Shown: one piece after another, positions 10,501 through 22,846 of the stretch
How positions within the stretch are numbered: position 1 is the stretch's first letter
Layout: each line of letters opens with the position of its first letter
Assembly (NCBI RefSeq): GCF_030272615.1
Contig: NC_081411.1
Span: 187,433,449 to 187,497,448, forward strand
Length of the DNA: 64,000 bases
Origin: Cryptomeria japonica
Lineage: Eukaryota > Streptophyta > Pinopsida > Cupressales > Cupressaceae
Direction of reading: 5' to 3'
Position numbers and translations under genes: made by a program
The notes under the pieces: model-generated
Told to the model about the DNA's origin: nothing
Database searches by the model: none
The model's input: the letters and a program-made list of their open reading frames with translations, nothing else

Positions 10501-12240
10501 AGTTTGTGGTGAATGTTGTCTTTATCTTGCTTATGATGTAAGTATTTATGTGTAATATTTTATTGGGATGATAATGTTATTTTATATGTAATTATTGATG
10601 ATTGTTAGTATTATTATTAATATTATTATTTAATTAAAGATATGATTTATTTGTATTTATATCAAAGTGTTTATTCCTACTATTTAATTATGAGATTAAT
10701 TGTTTATGAGACAAAGATTAATTGATTTATGTTTCTGGGAAATAATAAATGATATAAAAGATTTATTTGTGTAGATATGTTTTAAGCGGGATGATATATA
10801 TTATGCCTTGGATATATATTTAATTGATTTTGACTGGTGGGGAGTTGGTTTCTATTTATGAGTTTAATCTTGGTTTGTGCTTTAATTTTTAAGTTTATTT
10901 GTGAGAGTTGGTTGAGTTTTTCCGTACACAATTTTGTGAGGAGATTTTACATTATTTTATGTTTTTTTTGGAGAGAAAAGGTTGCTCATTAATGGTGGTT
11001 TTTGCTAGATTTTGAGAGGTTTACGATTTTGAAGTGTGAGGAGATAATTTGGTTGGAATTTGTTTCCAATTCTTTGTGCATTTGGTGAGGGTTTATTGTT
11101 GGAGTTTTCTTAAGATTGTTTCAGGGGGTTTGTTGGTTTATTTTCTGCTACATTTGCTTGGTTGTTGATTGAAAGGATTTGTGGTTTTGTGTGGATTGTC
11201 CTTGTGGTTCAATCTTCCTCTTCTTTCTTCATTTCTTGAATTCTCCATAGGAATCAAGTAGGATTTGATTCCCTCTTGCTTGATCTATTCTCATTACTTT
11301 AGGAACAGAAAGAATGTGAACTTAATTACCTTTACTTTCAATCTGAAAATGGTTTTGATTTCTAAGTATGTATGAGTACTTTTATGTTTGAATGTCCTCT
11401 TCTTGAATTTTTATGGGTTTCTTTAAAGAAATCTTTGTGTTCTTTTCAATGATCATCAAGTCTAGTTTTATGGATTTCTTGTTGTGTAGGGTCTTGTTGA
11501 TATGCTTCAGATGTATGTTTCCCTTGTTATGGTTGTAATCTTATTTATGTGTTGTTATTTTCATTTGTAATTCAAACAAAATCAGTTTGTGGTGTTTTGG
11601 GTGAATTGAGTACTATGGTTTTATCATGGTTTTGTGGGTTTGGTAGAGATTTTGGAAATAAAAATATATATCATTTGTTGTTGTGGTAAATCAGATTTTG
11701 GACCTATATTTTGTTTTTAAATATCAAAAAATACATTTCCATGGTGTCCTATAAGATTCCATTCTATTTAGTGTTCCTTTGTGCAAGTCTAGTTGATCAG
11801 TATTGATGTTTTCGATAGATTTGGCAGGATAAATTGTGAATCCATTTTCAGATCTGAAATGAATCATTAATACATTGTTGAGAGCATAATTGGATCTGAA
11901 ATAAATCCTTAATACTCTATTGGGGATGATTTAATTTGAGGCTCATACTTGTTTGACTTTGTTCATCAGTTCGGGTATCCGAATGGATTCTAGAGGCTTG
12001 TCATGAGGTTGTTCTCTATTGTATCAATGTATGGGGGTTAGTAAGGCCTGATTTGAGACTGATTCATATCTGTTTATTTTTTCCTATGCTTGGATGTAAG
12101 AATATCCAATGGTTATGGCATTTGGAACTGAACTCATTGATGTATCCTGATGGATAAGGTTCAAAGAGGCCTATATGTATGATGTATGCTTCAGATTATT
12201 GATCATGGACTTATGATTCATATGAGTTATTTATGCAATT
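10501..12240. other. Unassigned, T/G-rich on the plus strand
   Basis: A long T- and TG-rich stretch with no open frame above about 60 codons and no recognisable motif. It resembles the untranslated leader or LTR interior of a gypsy element more than a gene, but nothing in it decides. Confidence 0.35.
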
Positions 12241-13490
12241 GATGTATATCTTATCTTGGAAATGAACCCTAGGTCAGAGGTGTCTAGGTGCAAGATAGGG
12301 GGAGTGGATCTCCATGGGGGTCGGGGCCCTAAAGTGGCTAGCCAGGATAACCTATTGTGAGCTTTTTAATTAAGTGATATCTAAGTAAATGAATTTGGGG
12401 GAAAATACACATTAATCAAGATAATTATTTTGTCGCTCCCATGGCCTTAGTGCTCGTATAAGATAAGAATGGAAACGAGAAGGTCTATCCATCTAGGGGA
12501 TGTTTGGAGCTGGCATGATCGAACTTCCTTTTCCTCATGAGAGGAATGTTCGATTCTACATGAGTCACCAAAAGGGGGTCAATGCCTAGAGAGGCTAGCT
12601 AGGATAACCAATGTTGGGGTTATGTGATGACACTCTTCCCTCATTGTATCTTAGGACCCTATCCAATGTGGTTGTGTTAGAAGCCTCTTGTGAAACCTTG
12701 TGCTAAGTCCTTATTGTTTATTTTGTATTCTTGTGTTTCTTTGGATATTTATTGTGCACCTTGTTTGTTTGTGTTGTGCACGGCCTTGTGTCTATCTCCT
12801 AAGAAAAATGGGGTGGACCTAAGGGTTCCAAATGGTCGAGTGGTTGTTGTCAACCTCCATTGGGGACTAATGGCCTTGTTCGTGAGTGTTGGATGGATCT
12901 TGTTATCTTCTTTCCATTTTTCTCTCAGTATTTGATGTAGATGATTTAGTTATGTATTAGGAGATGTGATTTATTTTATTATCATTGTTATTGTATCATT
13001 GTAATTGTTTCTTTATCATTGTAATTTGGACACTCTCTTAGGGAGATTGATGCACTTTGATGTAATATAATGTAATGTGTAGTAATTGAATGAATGTGAT
13101 TTTAGATTAGTGTTAAGTGGTTTGATGTTGCTACCGACCACTCTTGTGTGATTGGATGTATCATTATATCTTTGTAAGGGTTATCATAGGAACACTTAGT
13201 TTGGGGATTAAAATGAACCTAGTGTTAGACATGTATGCTCATGCATTTTGTAATGTTGTGGTATTTATCATTGACTAAGTTTATTAGATATTGTTTAAAT
13301 CCTTAACTAAGTAGTGACATTGGGGAACCCGCAAGAGGATCTAGTTTATCTGAATATTTGTCTTTTGTTGTGCATTTATATAATCCAATTTCACAAAGAG
13401 TTAATTATTACAATGTACTTTTTTATTTTAAAATGCTATGGTTAAATGATTAATTTGTTGTTGTCCTCTAGGGTTCCTTAGGAGGGTGTT
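12241..13490. repeat. Probable degraded gypsy-type LTR
   Basis: A phrase with the core GGCTAGC(C/T)AGGATAACC appears at about 12337-12353 and again at about 12594-12610, each after a GGGGTC-like run, so there is internal repetition about 257 bp apart. The end GGAGGGTGTTACA at 13485-13497 and the TAATATAATGTAATG stretch near 13065 look like the 3' part of plant gypsy LTRs. Copia pol begins at once to the right, so this may be an LTR inserted into that element. I could not define its left end. Confidence 0.4.
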
Positions 13491-13492
13491 AC

Positions 13493-15050
13493 AAAGTCTT
13501 ATGAGGAAGCAAGAAAAGAAGAAAGTTGGGTAAAGGCAATGGAGGAAGAGTTGAATTAGATATAGAAAAATTAGACATGGGAACCAATACCCAAATCAGT
13601 AGACAAAAATATAATAGAAACTAAATGGGTGTTCGAGAATAAGCTAAATGAAGATGGACAAGTCACAAGGAATAAGGCAACATTGGTATGTAAGGTTTAT
13701 TCACAAGTTGAAGGTGTAAGGTTTATTCACAAGTTGAAGGTATTGAATTTGAGGAATTTTTTTCTCTAGTAGCTAGGATGGAAGCCATAACAATGTTTCT
13801 TTCTTTTTCTAGTTACAAGAACTTTAAGGTGTATCAGATGGATGTTAAGTCAACTTTTGTAAATGGAGAACTTGAAAAAACAAGTATATATTGAACAACA
13901 GGATGGGTTCAAATATCTGAAGATGTACACATGGTTTGTAGATGGAAGAAGACATTGTATGGACTCAAACAATCACCTAGGGCTTGGTATGCTAGATTGG
14001 ATGGATATTGTTTACAACAAAATTTCAAAAATGGCATTGTTGATAGCAATATTTACTTTAAAGGTGATGGTGACAAGCTACTAATTATTGTTGTATATGT
14101 TGATGACATTATATTTGGAGAAAAATATGATCTATGTAAGGAGTTTGCAGAAGAGATGCAAAAGGAATTTAAAATTTCAATGATTGGTGAGTTGTCATTC
14201 TTTCTTGGTTTGTAAGTTACATAGCTAGAAGATGGAGTTTTCATTTCTCAAGACAAATATGTCAAAGATATGATAAAGAAGTTTGAATAGAGAACTATAA
14301 ACTGGTTGCAGCCCCTTGGCTACTAGTAGCAAGTTGAGAAAAGATGATAAATCTTCGGAAGTTGATTAGAAGAAGCACAAATCCATGATTGGAGGATTAT
14401 TCTATTTAACCACTTCTAGACCAGATATCATGTTGCATGTATATTTAGTTGTAAGATTTCAAGTTAATCCAAGGCAATCACATGATCAAGTAATAAAGAG
14501 GATTTTTAAGTACTTGAATGGAACCACAGATTTTGGTCTATGGTATAAGAAGAATAAATATTTCATGCTAAAATCATACGTAGATGTTGATTGGGCTATG
14601 TGTTGATGATAGGAAAAGTACAAGTGGAGGTGCATTTTTCTTAGGAGATGAATTATTCTCCTGGTTAAGTAAGAAGAAAGATTATATATCTCTATCTACT
14701 ACACAAGAAAAAGAAGTTGTAATAGCATCTTGTTGTACTCAAGTTATGTAGATGAAGCAAACTCTTAGAGATATCAAAGTAGTATATTATGAATCTATTC
14801 CCATCATGTGTGGTACTACTAATATCATAAATATTTCAAAGAATATGGTAATGCATTCAAGTAGTAAACATATCTCAATCTAGTATCATTTCTTAAGAGA
14901 GAATATTGTAGTAAATGAAGTTAGATTTGAGTATGTTTATATAAAAGAACAAGTTGCAGGCATCTTTACTAAAGTGTTGGCAAATGATACTTTTAATTAT
15001 CTCAAGCTAAAATTAAGGGTTGTTGCTCCTCCTTTCTCTAATTAGGTGCA
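13493..15050 (+). pseudogene. pol: Ty1/copia reverse transcriptase and RNase H relic
   Basis: The reading begins SYEEARKEESWVKAMEEELN, the standard start of the copia RVT_2 domain, and runs to the RNase H end near 15045 (FTKVLANDTFNYLKLKLRV). The catalytic YVDD lies at about 14095-14110 within 13931-14215, followed by DIIFG. RNase H words SWLSKKKDYISLSTTQ are read near 14660. Many stops, a 26-bp tandem duplication and several frameshifts break it, so it is not functional. Gag, protease and integrase are missing to the left. It is close to the minus-strand copia element that starts at 15385. Confidence 0.85.
13690..13741 (+). repeat. 26-bp tandem duplication in reverse transcriptase
   Basis: Two perfect adjacent copies, 13690-13715 and 13716-13741, cover the KGYSQVEG part of the reverse transcriptase. 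Because 26 is not a multiple of three, the second copy shifts the frame. The copies are identical, so the duplication looks more recent than most other damage in this relic. Confidence 0.9.
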
Positions 15051-15295
15051 TAGATGTGGTGCATCTTTCCAAGGGGAGATTCAAGACTTATTATTTGTCT
15101 CCTAGACTAATGTTGTTGTTGCTCTCAAGTGGACCAATTGAGTATGTAGATTTTTTCTGGTTGCAAGAAAGTAGTTCCAGAGAGCATGTCATGTTGAGTT
15201 GTGCCCTCCGTCCTTGATGTCCAAGGGAGAGAGGCATTTTGGTGATTCAGTATAGTTTGATTATGTACTCATTTTCAAGTGTTGCCATCAATGAA

Positions 15296-15390
15296 AAAGG
15301 GGGAGATTGTTATAAATTTGAGTTATATTGTCATTGATGTCAAACTTGTTATTTTGGATGGAGTCTAGTGTGGATATGGTCTTATACTAA
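15296..15390 (+). repeat. Polypurine tract and 5' fragment of a 3' LTR
   Basis: AAAAAGGGGGAGAT leads into an LTR start TGTTATAAATTTG at 15308. After about 80 bases the LTR breaks off at the junction with the oppositely oriented copia element. The LTR start is similar to the complement of the right end of the LTR at 19111-20640, so both belong to one family. Confidence 0.75.
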
Positions 15391-16640
15391 GAGTTTTTTT
15401 CATCCACATAACCTGAGTATAACAAGATTCTATTGCAATGTATTTTGCTTCTATAGTAGATAGAGACAATGAATCTTTTTTCTTATTCAACAAAGAGACC
15501 AATCTATCTCCCAAGAAAAATGCACCACCACTTGTACTTCTCTTGTCATCAACACAACCGGCTCAATCAGCATCTATATATTCTTTTAGAGTAAAATCAT
15601 CATCCTTCTTATAGCGTAATTCATAATCTAAAGTCCCTCTCAAATATCTAAATATCTTTTTCACTACTTGATCATGAGATTGCTTAGGATTAGCTTGATA
15701 TTTAGCAACCAAACCGACAACCTGCATCATATGTGGTCTTGAAGAAGTCAAATACAACAATCCCCCAACCATATATGTATATTGTTTATCATCAACATCC
15801 AAAGATCCATCATATTTTCTTAACTTGCAATCAGTAGCCATAGGGGTTGCAACGGATTTAGAATTCTTCATCCCAAACTTCTTCAACCTGTCCTTGATAT
15901 ACTTGGTCTGAGAAATGAAAATGCATTTTTCTAATTGAGTAACTTGAAGACCAAGGAAAAATGATAGCTCACCTATCATAGACATCTCAAATTCCTTTTG
16001 CATCTCTTCTCCAAACTTCCTACATACACTATCATCTCCTCCAAATATGATATCATCAACGTATACAACAATCAATAATTTACCACCTTCAACTTTGAAA
16101 TAAACATTATTGTTTGTAGTACCTTTTATAAAATTTTGTTGCAACAAATACCTATCCAACCTTGCATACCAAATTCTAGGAGCTTGCTTGAATCCATAAA
16201 GTGCCTTCTTGTGTCTATAAACCATATCCATATCTTTTGACAACTTGAATCCATTTGGTTGTTCAATATATACTTCTTCTTCAAGTTCTCCATTCAAGAA
16301 TGATGTCTTGGCATCCATCTAATATACTTTAAAGTTCTTGTGAGCAGCAAATGCAAGAAACATCTGAAGAAAATTTATTCTCAAAATCTATGCCTTTAAC
16401 TTGTGAATAACCCTTACATACCAATCTTTCCTTGTTCACTGTGACTTTTTCATCTTCATTAAATTTGTTCTTAAACACAAACTTAGTTTCTATCACATTC
16501 TTATCCACTGATCTAGGTACCAGTTCCCATTTTGATTCTTCTCTATCTGGTTTATGTCTTTTATTGTCTTAAACCAACTTTCATCATTTTTAGCTTCTAC
16601 ATAGGTCTTCGGTTCCACCTGAGATAAGAAATAATAGGTT
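15391..16640 (-). pseudogene. pol: Copia reverse transcriptase and partial RNase H
   Basis: An open stretch at 15563-16318 reads from MDAKTSFLNGELEEEVYIEQ through ALYGFKQAPRIWYARLDRY to the catalytic YVDDIIFGGDD and FFLGLQVTQ. The N-terminal RT part (ELVPRSVDKNVIETKFVFKN) is read at about 16430-16560 in other phases. At 15563-15565 the conserved Trp of DADWAG has become TGA, after which RNase H continues in phase through DDKRSTSGGAFFLGD and stops abruptly at the truncation near 15390. The protein would have copied element RNA in virus-like particles. It is inactive now. Confidence 0.85.
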
Positions 16641-17021
16641 GCATGTTCACTAGTTTTTGCAAGTCTTCTTCTTATATGTTCTTGTCTCAGTGATCTATTC
16701 CTCTAAATGATTCTTCCGCACATACTTTTCTTATGTCTTAGGTGTCTACTCAAGTTCTTTTTTTGTTACACTCGTCTCTTTTTTTTTCTTTTGTAACTTC
16801 CTTCCCTTCTACAACAATTGGGATAACCTCTATTTATATCTCTAATTCAGGTACAATCCCAACTTGATTTCATTCTTCTCTAGCTCTAACATTTGCACTT
16901 TCTAAAATATTATTCAGCCTTTTGTTGTAATACTAGTAAGCCTTACTCCTTGCAGAATATCCCAAAAATATGCCTTCACCTGATCTTGCATCAAACTTCC
17001 CTAGATCTTCCTCATCTCTCC

Positions 17022-18100
17022 TTATGTAGCACTTCCAAAGATTTTGAAATACATGACTATAGGAGGTTTTCCATTCCATATCTCATAGGGTGTCTTTGTG
17101 TGATTCACTCTTATTTGAACCCTATTAAGAATGCAAATAATAGTATGCACAACCTCTTTCCAATATTCATTAGGCAGGTTAGCATCCTTCATCATAGTTA
17201 TAGCCATTTCAACAATAGTCCTATTCTTTCTTTCTAGAACTCCATTGTGTTGAGGGGTTTAGGAGTAGGAAATTGTCTTCTAATACCATGCTCTTCATGA
17301 AATCTATCAAATTCATTTAAAATAAACTCTCCTCCTCTATTAAAGATCTCAAACATTTGATCCTAACATAAATTTGATTCTCAACCATGGACTTGAATAT
17401 TTTAAACATTTCTAATGTTTCAGACCTTTCTCTTAAGAAAGTAACCTATGTCATCAATAAACAACATAAAACACCTTTCACCATTCAGACCTTGTAGGTC
17501 CACATAGATCTGTATGAACCAACTCCAGAGGTTTTGACTTTTAATACTCCTTGTTCTTGAATCTCCTCTTCATTTGCTTTTCTAGCTGACATTCCCTAAA
17601 CATACTAACAATAGGTTTGATAATCTTTGGTAAATATCTTACAACATGAGTAGAACTCATCTTCACCATATTGTCAAAATTGATATGTCCCATCCTTTTG
17701 TGCCACAACCAACATTCACTTCTTTGCACCAACATACAATAGTTTCCATTATTATCTTTCACATAGCAAACATTGTCATTAGTCCTTATACCTTCTTCCA
17801 CTAGTCTTTTAGAGCTTTATTTTTTATCTCACATTTGCACCCATTAAATATAAGCTTATAGCCTTTACTATACAATTGAATCACACTTAAAAGATTGTCT
17901 TAAACCCTTAACATAATAAACATCATTAGTCTTATGTTTATAATCAACTGAAATAATACCTTTACCACAAATAGGTGTAGCTTCCTCACCTGCAAATTTT
18001 ATAGAATGACCATCATACTTTTCAAAATCAGTGGACTTTCATTTATCATTTGTCATATGATTTGAACATCCAAAATCAATTATCCATGCCTTAAGCTCTA
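17022..18100 (-). pseudogene. pol: Copia integrase, pre-integrase and protease relic
   Basis: The zinc-binding pre-integrase domain is open at 17541-17801 (ECWLWHKRMGHINFDNMVK). The integrase core follows to the left: LVHTDLCGP near 17495-17530, a frameshifted TPQ-NG region near 17255, and LPNEYWKEVVHTIICILNRV within 17022-17207. The protease is near 18040-18090 and reads AWIIDFGCSNHMTND; the catalytic Asp-Ser-Gly has become Asp-Phe-Gly, consistent with a TCT to TTT change, and a stop follows. Several frameshifts separate these blocks. Confidence 0.8.
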
Positions 18101-18354
18101 CTTTTGCATGTAGTGCAGTCTTCAAATTTACTAGTTTTTCACCAAACCTTTCATCACTCTTCTCCTGTATAGCCAAAAACAATGATTCTTCATTTGAGTC
18201 ATCACCATCTTCTTCTTCAGACGAATAGGTCTCCGTTGAACATAAATTCTTCTTGGGCTTCTATATGTCATCTATTCTCTTATTTCTATTATTTCATCTA
18301 TGATTATATCTCTTCCCTTATTATCATCAATAGGCCATCCACCATAATTTTTCC

Positions 18355-18960
18355 TATAAGTACATCTAGAAGCATAATGACCAATTATTCCACAATTGAA
18401 ACACTTAAGGGTAACTTACCTTTGTATTTACCAAATCCTTTCTTCAATATTCTCACAAAGTTAGCTTCTATCTCATCCATGTAATTGCTTTCTTCAAATT
18501 CATATTCATTCTTCTTGATAGCTTTGAATGTTGCTTCTTTCTTCTCTTTCCGCAAATCATTTAGCTCAACAATCTCAAAGGTGGAGAGTGAGTCATATAA
18601 TTGATCCAAGGTGTACTCCACATCATGATTTTCTTCAATGGCATACTTCTTAGGCTTGTAGCAATTAGGAAGTGTCAACGTCACCTTTCTAACAACTTCA
18701 CTTTCTTCTATTTTATCACCAATACCTCTAATTGCTCCCACAATCTCATTTACTTGGTGTAGATAGCTTTCAATGTTCTCATCATTAGACATCCTCAAGT
18801 TCTCAAACTCATGCTTTAAATTTGTCAACTTGGCTTGTTTTTTCTTTTGATTACCTTCATATACACTACTCAACTTCTCCCAGATATCTTTAGTTGACTT
18901 CAACCTTATAACTCTAACAAATACTAAATCACTTAAACAACTAAATATTTCGATCTAAAG
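18355..18960 (-). pseudogene. gag: Copia gag with zinc knuckle
   Basis: A 172-codon open frame at 18385-18903 starts MKSTKDIWEKLSSVYEG and carries KLTNLKHEFENLRMSNDENI, the usual Retrotran_gag_2 sequence. A zinc knuckle CFNCGIIGHYASRC (perfect CX2CX4HX4C) is read at about 18355-18400 in a neighbouring phase, so a frameshift separates it from the main domain. The N-terminal part right of 18903 is too broken to follow. Confidence 0.8.
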
Positions 18961-19098
18961 AGATTCCAAATGATATTCCATTATTCCCTTCTAATAAGAG
19001 TAACATGTTCCATCAAAACTCTAGTGCTTTGAAAATAACTTCCTACACCATTTTGAATCTTTCCTCAAATAGTTAAGCTTCTTTAAGAGTAACCAGGC

Positions 19099-19108
19099 TC
19101 TGATACTT
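19099..19108 (-). other. Primer binding site (initiator tRNA-Met type)
   Basis: The plus strand reads CTCTGATACT just left of the LTR. Its complement matches TGGTATCAGAGC, which is complementary to the 3' end of plant initiator tRNA-Met, apart from an altered first base. Two bases separate it from the LTR, the usual copia arrangement. Confidence 0.75.
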
Positions 19109-19110
19109 TT

Positions 19111-20640
19111 TGAACACACCATGGGACTGACAGGGGTGGGTGAATCCACCTGGACCTCAAAATATTTTATTTCTGATCATTTAAACTTCAAACCACAATT
19201 AACTTACTACTGCAATTATGAAACAAGAAAACACAAACCACAATAACACATGAACACCAAATTTACGTGGGAATCCCTAAACAAGGAAGAATCATGACGA
19301 GAATCACACTCACAATATGAATAGTTTATTACAATGTTTAGGCTCAAATCCAAGGAGATCATTGCCTCTTAAATGACTTGCAAGACTAAGGTGCACAACC
19401 TTAGGGCAAGATACAAGGACTTGTAGTACTAAACCTCATTGTCTCAACATAAGATACAAATGAAAGCATTGACTTCCAAAAGGAACACATCTTCTTCCGG
19501 AAGGTGTAGAGAATCAATGAATTGAAATGAACAAAGATCTTTTGATCATAAAATTGTCCTTGAACCATTATGTCAAGCGACCAATATCATGGCAAACACA
19601 TCTAACCTCAAACACTATCTCAAAGCTCTTCATAATTGTTTTTCACACTTCTATTACACCAAATCTGCTTGTGCGTCATTCATATCCACTTCACATCAAT
19701 TTGCATACATCCACACTCATATATATACAAGATAATTCATTTAAACCTTAGTTGAAGGTCGGCCAAAAACAAAATAAACAATATTACATAAATTTGATTA
19801 GGTTTAGACCTATAACGTACATTGTGGTCCACTCCAGGAGGTAAAGGGGCCTCAAATACATCACAACACATCGTTTCCAAATGATTCCAACAAACCTTAC
19901 ATGTTAACACATCCTTCAAAGTCAGCATCAAATGAAAAGTGTAGATGAACAATGTAGTATGCCAACCAGTCAGCCCAAAAACATTCTCCAATACACAAAA
20001 CTTAATGCAGATCTACACACACCACAATGAGACCCATATCAACATTCAAACTCAACCACCAAAGAATATATGGACCAAAAAGGTCATGATCCATATGGGA
20101 TACACCACCTCAATCAACTAGAAACCTTCTCATATGACAACATAGAACTTAGAAAATCAAACAATCACTAGAAAACTAAATTGGAACACTACACAAACCA
20201 AATGAACATGTCCTCCAATTCACAACACTTAAAACCTCATATTAGAGAACCACCAAGCATTCTTGAGACCAGTTCTAATAGACTACCATTGTCAGAAACA
20301 ACAACAACTAACTCTACCATTTGAGCAACAGAGGATTTGAAAACTTGATAGTACAACATACATAGATCATAAACATTATATCCACAAACACACTCCATAA
20401 TCTTTACATATTAGAGTAATGCAAACCATTCTTTCATTAGGACATTAAAAAAAAATACTTCCCACATAAATATTGTTCCCTGCATATTGAAACTTCCACT
20501 ATACCAACCTTCCAAAAACACCTCAACAATCCCATCAAACCACTCAACAAAATCATAACAATCACTTCCAAAACATACACAACATTCATACAACACATAG
20601 TTACATCAATGACAACACAACGTAACTCAAGTTTCCAACA
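19111..20640 (-). repeat. 5' LTR (1,530 bp) of the truncated copia element
   Basis: The plus-strand edges are TGAACACACC next to the primer site and GTTTCCAACA at 20640. The element therefore starts TGTTGGAAAC and soon reads GTTGTCATTGATG, as do other copia LTRs here. CACGTGGGAATCCC-like words near 19265 are shared with them. No second LTR survives, so the insertion cannot be dated. Confidence 0.8.
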
Positions 20641-21959
20641 TTAATATGGTTGAGTGTGAAGAACTTGGGAAAGCTATGGAGACTAGTAGAAAGAGAGGTA
20701 TTGCAAAATATTTGTTTGTAGGATTTGTTTATCATTGTGTGTTTCCTTGACGCTATGCAATAGAGGAGTTACTCACATCCTCTATGTAAAATACTATAGA
20801 TAGACGACATGTCTTGATCTATTTTCAAATTTAATATTACAGGTGCAATGGGAGTTTCTAGATATATGTAGGGTTATCCTCTTTGATATTTTGTCTTGTT
20901 GATTATTAGTGTGATGATGATTTTGCATGTGTCATTGGATCAAGATCTATGAGTTATGTAGTTAGGTGGGTTAGCCACCTATTTTTTGAAGTGGGATAAC
21001 TCGGATGTGGATTGTCTATATTCACAAGTTTGTTTCAGTTTTAATGTAGACTTTGTTAGTTGTTTTTGTATGTGGCCATTTATGCATTGGTATGTTGCCT
21101 TGAGATAGGAGGATGGATATTTAGAGACTTGATTACAATTTTGAGTTGATATGTTGATGGTATGAAGTTATATTATGATTGAAATACTCTAATTTGAAAT
21201 ATGGTTAACTTGGATGAATTTTAATTTGTTGTAGTTGTCATTCTAGTTAGTATGAGTAAGGTAGCTCCTCGGAGTCTTTGTTATCATTTCAATTTGATAT
21301 ATGTGTTTAGGTAGAGATTGTTGTAGGTTTCAGTAACAATTTATATGATTCACCTTGGCATGTTCCTTTTTCTTGCATAGGTGGCATGTTGAAGGATGTG
21401 AGGGGTTTTGTGTTTGATGGTGGTTGTCATTGTTGCTTTTGTTGGAATCTTGTTGGAGTATGAGAGCGTGGTGAAGATTCATGCAGTACATGATTGGCTA
21501 AAGGGTGTTTTTCTCTTGTTCGTGATTCTTATGGGTGTATTTATAATGTGTGATTTCAAGTGGGAGAATGTTAAGATTAAGGGTCTACCTTGTAAATCCT
21601 ATGTCATATTGCATAGTTCCAACATCCTTGAAAAGTGTCCCTAACTTAGGCTGCCTAGTATTGGGAAGAATAAAATTATAATATTTATTCTCACTATTAT
21701 TTGTAATACATTCATAAGAGGTGGTTAGTTCCACTAGTGGTGATAAAAGTGACTTGTGGACATGAATATTTAATATCATTTTCTCCACGCGTTGACAACT
21801 AGATTGGGATCATTAATAACATGCGAAGAGGATAAATGAAGTGATTGTTTATGCTTCTCTAAGTGGGCTCATGGAAAGAGGCAATGACTGTCTCTTGGTA
21901 TTCTATCAATTATTGCATTTAATGTAATATTTATCTTCCAACTTTAGATGCCCAAATTG
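20641..21959. other. Unassigned
   Basis: AT-rich DNA with no supported gene and no recognisable LTR edge. The frames present (for example 21408-21644) are short, hydrophobic and without motifs. It is the DNA into which the neighbouring elements inserted. Confidence 0.4.
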
Positions 21960-21964
21960 GAGGG

Positions 21965-22840
21965 TGCGAGATTATGCTTGAAGCAACCAAGATCAAAGAG
22001 ACCAAAAGATAGCATAATAAAGAGAGAAAATATGACAAGAATAAACTGTATTCCTATCAAGATGCAAAAGAGATCACTAGATCGTCATTACATACAGTGT
22101 ATGATAAGCCTTCTTATAAAGGCAAGGCTAAGAGACAAGAGAGCACACAATGATGGCATGTGGTGCAATGAGATGCAGGGGTAGGTAGGAGAAATAGTAA
22201 AATATTCCACATGAGGTGGATCACCCACCAAAGGTGGAATTATCATCCCACAATAAGTGGATATGATAAAATAACAACAATATCACACCATAAAAGGTGG
22301 AAATTCTCCTACATACACACTCCCAATGTATGCACATCCTCCTAAGTGTCTCATATGCAAACTACAATGTAATGCATGTACCTAAGACTCATCGAGCTAG
22401 CTGATAATATCTAAAAGGAAAAATAAATAAAAAGGACAGAAAGAGTTGTTTACTATTTAGTTGCTTGCGCTTACGTAGATGACCAAATCAATTCTCATTC
22501 GTAGGTAATTTTTAGCCAGAATTCAATGCAAGTTAGGCACTTCTTGTCACTCGGGATTTGATTGAAGAAATGAAATGGGAATGAATAATACGTAAAAGTA
22601 ATCCATTAACAGGTGGAGAGAAATATTTTGTTTCCGGTTGTGAATAAAGACACAATTTTTATACCCACTCCTCGCTCGTCGTTTCCCAGGGTCGGTCATA
22701 GACATTCTAGTAAAAGGGTCATCCTTGCCCTTCTTCCTCACCCCCTCTTAATCAACCGATTGAAAGCTTTCGGGAATACTGCTAAGTAAACTTAAGTAAA
22801 GTGTAATTATATCCAAGATGAATAAATAATTACACCAACA
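21965..22840 (-). repeat. 3' LTR (876 bp) of the non-autonomous copia element
   Basis: It starts TGCGAGATTATG and ends TTACACCAACA, next to CCCCCC (the complement of the polypurine tract). It matches the 5' LTR along both ends but contains 108 bp (22061-22168) and 400 bp (22387-22786) that are absent there. Each absent segment is flanked by a short direct repeat (CAA and CTAAG), so it is this copy that keeps the longer form. Confidence 0.85.
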
Positions 22841-22846
22841 CCCCCC

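Larger units (their letters stand above)
15385..20640 (-). mobile_element. Truncated minus-strand Ty1/copia element
   Basis: From right to left it has a 5' LTR (19111-20640), primer site, gag, protease, integrase, reverse transcriptase and an RNase H cut off near MWMKKTL at 15385-15395. The 3' LTR, polypurine tract and RNase H C-terminus are absent. It joins the plus-strand relic tail-to-tail. The domain order PR-IN-RT-RH identifies it as Ty1/copia. Confidence 0.85.
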
